64,000 nucleotides of DNA, from assembly GCF_000002235.5 (NCBI RefSeq), contig NW_022145615.1, positions 14,990,712 to 15,054,711 on the forward strand. Reading direction: 5' to 3'. Shown here piece after piece: positions 32,541-44,300 of the stretch. This stretch comes from Strongylocentrotus purpuratus. Taxonomy: Eukaryota; Echinodermata; Echinoidea; Camarodonta; Strongylocentrotidae. Each line of letters starts with the position of its first letter. Position 1 is the first letter of the stretch. The position numbers and the translations under genes are program-made. The notes beneath the pieces are model-generated. The model saw only the letters and a list, made by a program, of their open reading frames with translations, was not told the DNA's origin and searched no databases.

Positions 32541-34106
32541 AGGCGCGCCGGAAGCAGTTTGGGATTGGGGGGGCAAACATTCCAGGGGGCTCACCTTCCG
32601 AGGGCAGTGACGTAATGAGAAAAAACGTTCGGAAGGGGGGGGGGGCAGACGAAAAATCTGCATCACCACCAGTCTTACACGTTACATGCAGGTCCCGCGG
32701 AACGTTTTTCAAAGTGAAGTATTAACGATCAGGTAGAGCGTAAATTGGCGTGGGGTCCAGCCTCGGCAGGGTGTCAAGGGGCTGAGCCCCGGAAGCTCAG
32801 GGATTTTAGGTATTTAATTACGGTTAGATGAGCATCCAGGGGCCTCTTTAAGGCCATTGACGTGTTCCAGAGGGGGGGGGGGGAGCCCCCAGAAGCTCAG
32901 AGGTTTTAATATTTAACTACGGTCAGATGAGCAACCAGGGGCCGCCCTAGGGCACTTGGCAGGGCCCCCGGAAGCTCAGGGGTTTTAGGTATTGAATAAT
33001 GGTCAGATGAGCATCCAGGGGCCCGCCTTATAGGGCCCTTGGTGGGGTCCAGGGGGCAGAGCCCCCGGAAGCTCAGGGGTTTTAGGGATTTAATAATGGT
33101 CAGATGAGCATCCAGGGGCCCGCCTTATAGGGCCCTTGGTGGGGTCCAGGGGGCAGAGCCCCCGGAAGCTCAGGGGTTTTAGGTATTTAATTACGGTCAG
33201 ATGAGCATCCAGGGGCCCGCCTTAGAGCCCTTGGTGGGGTCCAGGGGGCAGAGCCCCCGGAAGCTCAGGGGTTTTAGGTATTTAATTACGGTCAGATGAG
33301 CATCCAGGGGCCCGCCTTAGGGCCCTTGGTGGGGTCCGGGGGCGGAGCACCCGTAAGCTCTGGGGTTTTAGGCATTTAATTACGGTCAGATGAGCATTTT
33401 TTATGCCTTATTTGTGACATTGGCAGGTCACTTATTTTTTCTCTCCGTCTTTCTTTCTTTTTCTCTTTAACATACTTTTTCAAAAAGTGAGGGGGAGGGG
33501 CTCGAGCCCAGCCACTTTGCAGACCATGTCATAAAGGCTTCTAAATAAGCGTATTTTTCGCCCGACTGTAATTTGGGAATTTCTTATTTTCCAACAAACG
33601 CATAAAAAGGTATGACTTAAAAAAAAATGGAGAAAAAATACCGGAAAATCATGTCATAACAGCAACATGTGTAAATCACTGGTATCGTATAGATATACCC
33701 CCCCCCCCCATCAGTACGCGAGCGTTCAGGGGCTCATGTCTTCTCACCCCTATAACAAAACCAAAAAAACAGACACGTTTTCCCATTCTCGCACAATATG
33801 TCCACGATATGCGCGTATCGCTATTATAAACCGTATAGGTAGCATGCGCAATGTTTATAAAAATTTAATTCCTGTGAACTTTCCTTTTCTTTGAATGGAA
33901 TGGTATATGTGCTTTAATTCAGGTTTTTATTATTGTTATGTTCTTTTGGGTTAAAAATACAAACCATGTTTATTCCTTTACTGCTTTTTTTTTTTTTTTT
34001 TGGAGGGGGGGGGGCGTTTTTGGGGGGCAAAAATGCGTTTTGCCCCCCCACTTTTTTGACTGGGGGGGCAACTGCCCCCCCTGCCCCCCCACTTCCGGCG
34101 CCTATG
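32541..34106. mobile_element. Composite GC-rich element with internal ~95-bp tandem repeats
   Basis: The start is AGGCGCGCCGGAAGCAG, followed by a gggggggcaaa block. The end is CCCCCCCACTTCCGGCGCCT, which is inverted relative to the start with small differences. CCCCTCTCC flanks both sides (32532-32540 and 34107-34115), although its low complexity weakens it as a target duplication. The interior holds seven tandem units (about 32760-33400) and a T/G homopolymer near 33984-34028. The element lies between GKAP1 and the epimerase gene. Confidence 0.65.
32760..33400. repeat. Tandem repeat, ~95-bp GC-rich unit, seven copies
   Basis: The marker gaagctcag or a close variant recurs at about 32792, 32892, 32971, 33068, 33165, 33260 and 33354. 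Spacings are 79-100 bp. Each unit reads ggggttttaggtatttaat, then acggtcagatgagcatccag, gggcccgcctta, cccttggtggggtccag and gggggcagagcccccg. The last contains the hairpin gggggc..gccccc. The middle copies are the most alike, as expected from unequal exchange. Confidence 0.92.
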
Positions 34107-34319
34107 CCCCTCTCCATGGTTGAAGGAAACTATCTCTTTCATATAGGGACATGTAAGTAAATTTAGACGAAAAAACGTTTGGAGATGAGTAGACTAACTG
34201 TACAGAAGTGGGCGTGTGTAAGTACATGTAATCAAAACAGTAGCAAAGCAGTACTGCACTATCCCCAGTGGTGCGGTGTGTGTGATGATACGTTGGTGGT
34301 ACGCACATCGAACCCTTCG

Positions 34320-34518
34320 AGTTAGGCGCTGGATGCGAGGTCGTCTCGACACGGTATATTATGAACTTTGTAAGTGATCACAAAAGAACTTCCGCATGTT
34401 TTATGCTACTGTGCATAGCTAGCTGTGCTTTGTGTTGTTTGGCTTCTGTTTGGCTTCGATTCGCAGTGGTTTCTAATCATCGGGACTCAAGAAAAGATAT
34501 ATACTTGATTCTGGAAAA
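34320..34518 (+). promoter_or_regulatory. Hexose-6-phosphate epimerase promoter and 5'UTR (inferred)
   Basis: This is the interval immediately upstream of the start codon at 34519. The start context is aaaaATGG (A at -3, G at +4). No TATA box is obvious. The transcription start cannot be located from sequence. Confidence 0.3.
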
Positions 34519-35914
34519 ATGGCTTCCTTGAAATTTGTTCCCAAGGAGGAGCGCCAGGAACAGGTGGTATTGGCCAGGCAGCTGGAGTCGTCTGCGAACG
34601 TCCAGCTTCACGGTAAGTTTCATTCATACGGTATATTTTGTTATCATAATTATTGTCCAACTCTTTTAATATCAACGTTGTTTTCATAAGAGCAAGGGCC
34701 AGGGCAAAATGATTAATTAATCTGACCATAGAGAGTTACAGGTGCCTCCTCGTCTAATGTGTTGGATGAAAAATAGGTTTTAATTTTAAGCATTTATTCC
34801 ATCAAAACTTATTTTTCAATTCAATGTAGGTCTGGTCTATTCTCTTTAAAAATCAGTACGGTAGGTCACTGTGGCACTATAATACAAATTTTTAGGGGGC
34901 AAATACAGGATTCTGTGATATACAGTGTGAGTCCAAACCTATTTGGTTTTATTATTGATTTGTAAATAAAAGTTATCCCTGCATAAGTTGAATCTGTTGG
35001 TACTGCAAAAAACATTTTGACATATATTTATGCAAAATTTGACTTTGGGAGTGTAAGTACCGTAAATCTCTGTGTATAAGACGCACTTTGCCTGGCAATG
35101 TCTCCCAGCTCAGTCATACAAGGTGTGTTGACTCACCACTCGGAACTTAGAACAACATTACCTGTATGGCCGATTTTTTTTTTTTTTGTCTGTCATCTTT
35201 AGTTTTAAAAATGACATTGTTACTATTATTTGTGACAAGTTCACGAGCACAAATCGGCGCCTTCAAGTACTGCACCTCGCAGTAAAATAAAGGTCTTCCC
35301 ACGCGTGGGTTTTTGTACACGAACTTGGCTTGCTGCCTCCAGAGTCAGCAAAAAAAAGGGCTGCGTATGTCTTATACACAGGTGTGTCTTAATATACACA
35401 TCATCATTTACGGTAACATTTTTTGTATTGATTGGTCCAAAAGATTTATTCGACTTTTAAAGAGAAAATTCTACTCATGCGACTTTGAGTTATATGCAAT
35501 TAACTGTATCGTGTTCTAGTTCATGAATATTAGATTGAAGACTGCTTGGATATGAGAGATTTTCAGCTTGTTAAATGCATTGAACAGTGCACGGCTACAT
35601 TGTAGGCTAGCTACATGTAGCTGCATGTAGCTGCATGCTAGCTTGTTGTAATGAATATGGAATGTGATCTAATCAACAGCTCAGTCACTCCCATACTGTG
35701 TGATATATTGTTATTCACTTTCTGACTTCTACCGTCCTGATGAGTAGTGATCATGTCTATATGGATGCAGATTATATTCAGCTAATATCAGAGGTGTGTG
35801 CAGGATTTTGTGATGGGGGGGGGGATACTAGGAGTATCAGAGCTGTTCAGCATTTTTTTATTTTTTTTATTTATTCATTACTATTTTTTTTTATTTATTT
35901 TTTTTTTATTTTTA

Positions 35915-35945
<31 letters not shown>

Positions 35946-38900
35946 ATTTATTTATTTATTTTTTTTTTTTTTTGGGGGGGGGGGGGGGGTGCCCCACCTC
36001 AAATAAATTTTCGACCATAATATTTGTTGCTATCAATGAATTATACCACATGTATCTAGGCCAATTGATGTGCCACTCAGGTTTTCAAAAGTAGGGTGTT
36101 TAAAGGTTTAGATCATTTTCTTGATTGACACAGCCTATTATGTGTAAAAGAATAATGTGGGACTCACAAGTTATTCTATTTTAATTGTTGGTCTCAAAAG
36201 AGCATTCATCTGTCTTTCTTTATTTTGTATTCTTTGGTCAATGCTTGAGAGGGGTTTCAGCCCACCCCCCCCCCCCCCCCTCTTTCCTGGACACGCTAGT
36301 GACAATAGCTGTGACCCTACCAATAAACAATGAAACCCGAAGTAGTGTGAACTATGTAATTTGATTTTTTTTTTCTCACTCCAACACGTTTATGATTGAC
36401 AAAAGCTGACTCAATTTAATAAAAGACTTCAAGAAAAAAAAGGTTTGCCTATTAATATTATAAGTTATCTATTGTTGTTTATTGTCTTTGTGTTGATGTT
36501 TGCTCAACCCCCCCCCCCCCCCCCCCCGAAAAAAGATCACCAAATCAACATAGAGGAAAATGCTCTTACAGTAATTTGGGGTCTGGTCACCAAATGGTAC
36601 CTTCCTGTGAGGTTTAGAATTTCTAGTAACAAGATATTGTCAATTTCCTGTTTTCATAACATGCATTTTAATATGAAATGCTGTTAGTACAAGTAGAAGA
36701 ATGATAAGGAATTGTCTTTCAGGTGTGCCCACTATCCATTTTTAAATATCATAGTTTATTTGCTTGTTTGTTTGTTATATTTTTAGTTAGTTTGTTTTTC
36801 TTTCTTTGTTGTTTTGGAGTTGTAAGTCCTCTATGGTGTATTTAAAACTGAGAGAAATTTCGAGGAATATCTCTTTTAACTTCTTTGACACTTAATAACA
36901 CTCTGCATCACAACATTTTAAAATGTGAACTCTGTCATTTCCCCATAAATTTATGTTTAAATATAAGTGTTTTCCTTGAAGCATGTGACAGTATCCTTCC
37001 CTAGCCACTTAAATGGGTTGTCTACATGCCCCATTGCCCTTCCAGGCAGACCCATTAAGCTTGACAGAAGCCATAAATCATTTAACATGCTAACCTGAAC
37101 CCAAGCACATTTTTTCCGCTCATTGAATCTTGGTATCCAACCAGGACATGCAAAGGTCATCTCAGTTCGTGTAGATTGACAACAACATCAGTGAGGGAGT
37201 GGTCTGACTGCCAGACCAGAAATAGTTCAAGATCAAAGATAATTTGTCTGCTGAGAAGCAGAAGGTCGTTAGTCATGCTCTAACACAGAGTTACCGGTAA
37301 TGCCCTTCTGCATCTCAACAGACAGACAAATAGACTTTGCAGTTTTTAAAACTCGAAAGTAAAAGTTTTAAAAAATATATACCAGTATATATATTGTAAT
37401 AAACAATATAATAGAACATAGAAGAGAAGAGGATGAAAATAAAACATTTATAAGCCTGTAAGGTATTATGCATTATATTCTATTTCACTGTTGTACACAT
37501 ATCAAGGTAATGATATTACTTATCTAACTTTCCTGAAAGAGAAACGAAAAAAAGGTTCTCAGAGAATAAGTTGGGATGAAATTTTTAAATTTTCAGATTC
37601 ATTACTAGTTACTGGCTATTTTATCACATGCTTTTTTATCTTCTTGTAAAACAACGGTAAAATGTATGGTAGATCTTGGGAGAACTTGTACTTAAATAGA
37701 GTTGTTTGTTTGTTGGTTCGTTTTCATTAAAATAATATCAACAAAATGATTTTGTCTTTATTTTTTTGTCTCCCAGGAGCTACAGTAACATCTCTTACAC
37801 TGAATGGATGTGATAGATTATTTTTAAGGTAAGGCACAAACAAATAAAATATCTTTTTGCCTTTTTGAATATTTCTTATTTTATGCCGTTGATTTCAACT
37901 AATTTTTTATGTGAAGGTTTTCAATAACTGTTGTTTCGATATGAATTATTTTTAAAACATAACAACTTTCTATTTAAGGTTTGTGAATCAGTCAGTAAGT
38001 CTTTAAAACTTTCCAAATGTATTATGAAATTTTTTGATGTCATATTACCCTGTACTAATTTAATGTATGCCTTATTCCAGTCAGTGTTTCCCCCTACATT
38101 TATGTAATGACATTTTGTGAAACATTCTCACTGTTTTCTCTATCAATTAGTGAAAAAGCTGTGTTTAATAACAAGAAGGCGATACGGGGTGGTATTCCAG
38201 TCATCTTTCGTAAGTATAATAATAATTTTGTCTGTTTCTTAGTATGTTTGTTTGTTTGTTTGTCTGTCTGTTTTACAATGATATGACTGATTACCATGTC
38301 ATGATAAAGTGGGTTTTATGTAACATTTTGGCATCATAATCATCATAGAAGATACATACTTTTTTTGTGTGAATACTCACTGGAGTAGCCCCCCCCCCCC
38401 CCTACCCCAGCACACCCACTCCTTTTGACTACCGGCTCTATTTTGGCCCACAACTGTATATTATGTAATATTATTTTTATTGTCTGTTTATCTTTATATC
38501 TGATCATCAAATAAGTTTAAGGAGTGTTACGGTAGATGTTTTCTCTAGAAATACAAGTATTGTTGTTTCTCCCATTTCCCCCTTTTTTCCATGTTTAGTT
38601 AAGGGTATAATGAGCATCTCCCGGTACGCTTGTTAAAGTGATTTCAGATCACATCAGCTTTGATTATGTCAAAGAAATATCACACAGGAACATGTAGGCC
38701 TTACTATAGTGTAGATTGCTGGCAAGCTTGTCATCATTGATGAATTCCATCATCAAGCAGGGAACCTACATAACTGCACAATGACACAGGGAGGCACTGG
38801 TAGGCACGTGGGTGTGTTTGGCTAGGGATGCCAGATTTAATTGACCCAACCTTGTAAGCTCAAGCTCAAGTGATGTGCACTGTTGAATTAACAAGACCCA

Positions 38901-41170
38901 TTACACATGATATATATGTACAAGTAATCGTCAATAAAAAAAAATAGATTTGAAAGTATTGACATTGTATTTTTAAAACATTATCATCATAATATTGTAT
39001 TCTCATTTTGAAAATTGATGAGGATCAATCAATTTAAAGGCTAAGCTATATGCACCATATCTTTTGCTTTGGAGTTTAGCTCTATTACATTTTGTTGACT
39101 TCCATTATAAGGCAGTCACAGTGAAATTCATCTAAATTTCAAGCAGGAGATGAATAAAAAGTGAATTACATAGGTGAAATATCTTCTTCTTTTTTTGTAG
39201 TTTGAAAATAAACATATTCATTATTTCAGTCTTTCTTATAATGATGACCAAATTTAATTTAGGAACAGGAACAATATTCATTTTTTTTTCATTGTATTTT
39301 TGTGTGATACAAATAATTTAATAGGATATTTGTCCACTTTCACAGTCATTTTGATACATACAAATGTATTAGTAATGACTTTATGTGTGTTGACTGTCAT
39401 TCTTCCTTGCTACCATAGCCCAGTTTGGTCCATGGGATCTAGGAGCTCAGCATGGGTTTGCTAGAACAACACCTTGGGTCCTGACTGACAAACAAACAGT
39501 AAGTTCAGCAAAATCTTCAACAACAACAAAAACACAATCCAGAGTGGAATTTTTCTGATATGGTTTTTTCGTCGTGTTCATGTGTAGTTGCAGAACAATT
39601 TCTGACAAAACTCCAGAATTTGAGAAAAACTGATTGTTTTAACTTGCAGTGTAAATACCCCTACATATCAGGGTTCAAGTTTCGTGGACTAGCAGAACTC
39701 CAAACCAACAAAAGTCTCAACATCTCTAACGAGCAAAAAGACAAATTAATAACTAAAGAAGAAGGGCTCATCACATTATGTAGACATTTACATCGTACAA
39801 AATCACATTTTTTTTTATTGTTTTGGAAGGAAATCTATATGAAGTGTAATCATTATTAAAGGTAAAGACCAGTTATGGTCATGCGATTGCATTGTGAACG
39901 AAACGTTGTGGAATCGATCAGAAAAGGTTGATCATCTAGCATTTAGCATCTGCAAGGTTCTGGAGTCATCAAAATGATAAGAAATTTGGCCCATTCTTCG
40001 TAAAGTTACAAGCACTATACACAGAAAGATGTATATGGGACTACCCTATATCTCTCACAGACCATGAGAGAAACAAATTTACCAAATATATGAATTAGTA
40101 GGCGGTTTCCCGGCAAATTTTTTATCATCATGTATTAGTCAAAACATATTCTTTCACATGATTGGTAATGCTCGAGAGCTTCCATTTCATTTTTTGAGAT
40201 TGGGGCATTTCCAAAACTGGTCTTTACCTTTAGGGACAAAATTGTATATATAGTAATAGAAAATGACCATTTACTGAGGTTACCATTCAAACTTAAAATT
40301 ATTCAAAATATTATAAATAAGAAATAAAACAAATTTATTCCTTATGAAAAAAAGAATTAGGCCTACTAAACATTTTAAGGTAATTTTTAAAGGAACTGTG
40401 GCAAACTTTGCAATTTTCTCTGTACAGAAAATGTTGATAAAATTTCTTTTTCTTAGTTATTGATGACAAAATAAATTTGTATATCAAAAAACATATGTGC
40501 AATCATTATATCTAGGGTGAATGTATAATTGACAATTGGGTTATCAGGGTGGACTTCCCCTTTAAGAGCATGGAGACAGTGGGTGCATACATGGGAGGAT
40601 GGGGGCAAATATTTGTTTAAGGGTATCCTAGCTATGCCAGCTGTTCAAATTTCTCTACAGAGACATAGATATGGGAGAAATTCAAAAGTACATTGGAAGA
40701 TAACACATCAATTATCCTGATCAGGAGAGTATGCAGTGAATGCATGTGACCATGTGACCGATAGTACATTCTATGTTTTGTGAATATACAGAGCTTTTCA
40801 AAGTCAAAGGTTAAAAATTATGTTTTTATGATACTCATAGTAAAAGGGTTTTGATGCTCCTTTAGAAAGTATATTATGCATTATTGATTTCATGATATTT
40901 GAGTATTCTATTTTATATAAATAACTTGTTTCTAGAAGTTGCTTTCATTAAAGACACATTATAAGATGATTAAATAAAAATAAAAATAAAATTAATAATT
41001 TAGGAATCTGTATTATCCTTTGTAGCAATGTTGATTTACATTTGTTGTTAGTGTAACATATTTTCCGTCTTTGCAACGTTCTCCTGGTGCTTCAGAACTA
41101 ATATGATGCATCCAGGATTAATGTGTACTCTTTGAGCAAAATGTAGCTTTAATTTTGCTGTTCAAACTAT

Positions 41171-41205
<35 letters not shown>

Positions 41206-41260
41206 CATCTCTCTCCTTTTTTTCTCTCTCTCTCTCTCTCTCTCCCTCCATCTCTCTCCT

Positions 41261-41321
<61 letters not shown>

Positions 41322-44300
41322 TTCTCTCTCTCTTATCTCGTAAAGGATCCCAAGAAGGAAGTCCTTTGTACATTTGAGCTGGAGGATGATCTAGAAACAC
41401 GCAGTATATGGAATCATAAGTGAGTATTATTGGATGTAGTCATAATAGTCTTGAAAAGCAAAGTACATTATACATGTATGGATCATGAACATATAGGCCT
41501 CTGATATTGATAGAACTATCATCACATTGAATTAAATCCCTTTAATTGTTTGTCACGCCAGCATTTTTTACTTAGATTTTTTACTGAATACATTTTCTAA
41601 ATCTTAGATTAATTTTGCCCCTGAGTGATAAATTTTGTGGTAGATCTATGTGGTTAGATAATACTTTAATTTGTCATTGGACGGAATCTTAATGGCTGAA
41701 CAATAATTCAATCTGCAGTACAGTAGTGCAGGTTAATGCTCATGAGCACAATCAACTGTACTGCATTTATAACTGTAAAATTCTAAATATCAAATATGTG
41801 ATGATAAATGTTATCTGTTTTTTTTTCTTCTTCAGATTCAAGGTGAAATACACAGTTGCTCTGAAGAAAAAGAATGCTGTCTTTGACTTTTCTGTCACAA
41901 ATACAGGTACTGATTCCTTCAGCTTCAAATATCATCTGCAGAGTATTATGTAATTGTAAAGGGCTAATATTTTCTTGTTTATTATCCACTAACGTCAATA
42001 TATAAGGAAGATATACAGGACTCCAATAAGTAATATCAACATACTTGCTCTAATTGAGAACAACAAAAAAGGCTACCCTGGGTAAACAAGTAATAATAAA
42101 TATTATTATCATTATGTTGTTGTGTTTTTTTCTTTTTCAAAACCGTCCAAATACATAATGTTCTGTGTGAGGATATTGTAGTACAATACATTTATGATTT
42201 TGTAACTGATCATTAATTTTACATAAGAGCTCTGGGGCCATGCACGGAATAGCAATACCATATTCACGTAGAATCAATGATAATGACCTTATATTAAAAA
42301 AAAAGAGATTGATATTAAGTAACTACAGGAATAAGAAAAATAAGTATGACTGAATGTATGTGTCAGAACTTTATAGCACTGAGTGTGATGAGCAATGGAG
42401 TGTGATCTGATGTGGTGATAACCAAGGGCCAAATACTTGACATCCAATCTTCACCAAAATGATTGATGGTCCATGTGCATGCAGCTAGCTGAGCAAATAG
42501 TTTCCTTCAATTTGAAGTACATTTATAACAGTAACATGGGGTTCCTTGTAGCTCTGACATATAGCCTGTTTGGCTGTATATTCAAGCAAGTTAACTAGAT
42601 GATAGAAAATAATAATAAAGATAAAGAAATAATGAAAGAAAACAAAATCTCAAAAATTGTCAATTTGATGTGAAATACAAGTGTAATACAACAAATTTCA
42701 TCGAAATATTAGAGTTTCAATTTAGAAACATAGTGTGCAATAATTCTGTTTTAATCAACCACTTGTACTTTGGTAACGGATGAGGATAGAAAAGAAGAAT
42801 GATGTAAGGTCAACATACACACTGGCTTTAAATTATCAGGAATAGCTACAGCATCACAGCTAGGGACTGTGCAAAGTGTAGTCTACAGACCAGATAGTTT
42901 AGACCCTTCTGTTTATGCTGACAACTATCATTATATCAACAAGCCTCTAAAGTCTCTATGTAGAATAGTCTATATTTCACCACTCTCTTTTCACCTCTTT
43001 ACTGGTACTCAAGGAAAAAAAAAGATTTAAGGAAAGAAATTATTTTCTGTGCCCTCCCCCTCGATCCTCTGAGAAAAGACAAATACAATTTTATAGAATA
43101 GTCTGTATATGCAGTTCTCTATTCATCTTACCGTAACAAATCCAAAATAGTTAAAGTAAAGAATTCAAAGAACCTGCAATTAAAATCAATCAGCTACCAA
43201 ATGATCAAATGTTGCTTCACTACAGCATTTGCATTTAATACACAGCAAAGCAGATGAATGCTCGATTCCCTGCACATAAATGATATGTGTATCCCTGAAT
43301 GTAAATAGACTAGATTGGCGGTGTAATTCAATGATTGGATTGCCATACAGTTGATCTTCTCAGCAATCCACGTCTTAATTCACATCATATTAGTAACATA
43401 TGGACTCACTGGGGAATATAAGATGGGAGTGAAAGACAATTTGCCAATGCCCCCCCCCCCCTCTCAATTTGAACCTAATCTAAGTAGTTCTTATTAAAGT
43501 ACACATTTTTGTTGTTGCTTGTCAGACATTTTTCAGAATTGTGCTTAAAAATATATAACATCTTTAATCTGTTAGAATTCATTTACTTGTCGTTGTCACC
43601 ATTGTTAATTGTTGTTGTTGTTGTTGTGTTCATATTGATCTGTAACTTTAAAGTTTGCAGGTGTGCAAGGGCCTTTAAAAAAAAATCAACGTCTGTTGAA
43701 AGACAGTATGTGGAAACAGACAAATACAAATCAATGTACAGTATATATATGTAATCATTGTATAATATTTTGATCTCCCATGCAGGCTTGGCTAAATTAG
43801 AATTCACCTGTCTTCTACACACATACTTCAGAGTAGATGACATAGCCAATGTATCAATAACAGGCCTCAATGGACTAGAGTATGTAGACAAGGTAATAGT
43901 TCAATATCAGGTCGAGTTCTGGGCCTGTCTCATAAACAGTTGGGATTAATCAAACTTATTTACAATCAATTGCAATGTGAAAGAAACCGTGTGGAAGTGA
44001 TCGGAGGAGGTTGATGATGTAGCACATAAGTATTGGTGTATACTGTGAGGTTTTGGAATCTTCAAAATTATAAGAAATTGGCTCAGTCTTGCTAAAAGTA
44101 TATCTTGTTAGATTTCCTTTCACTATATACTGAGTTTATTTTATGCTATCCATGTTTACTATGTTCATGAAAATCTGCTCTGAGTGCTCTCTGGTTTTTT
44201 TTAATTTCCATCATTAGTCAGACTACCCACATAATTAGATGATATGATTCTAATCAAATGATAACGTGATGTTAATTGTGTGTTATTATATTGTTTTGCT

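Noticed and set aside
41155..41400. Ser/Leu-rich and Arg/Glu-rich ORFs on both strands
   Set aside because: These are translations of the CT microsatellite.
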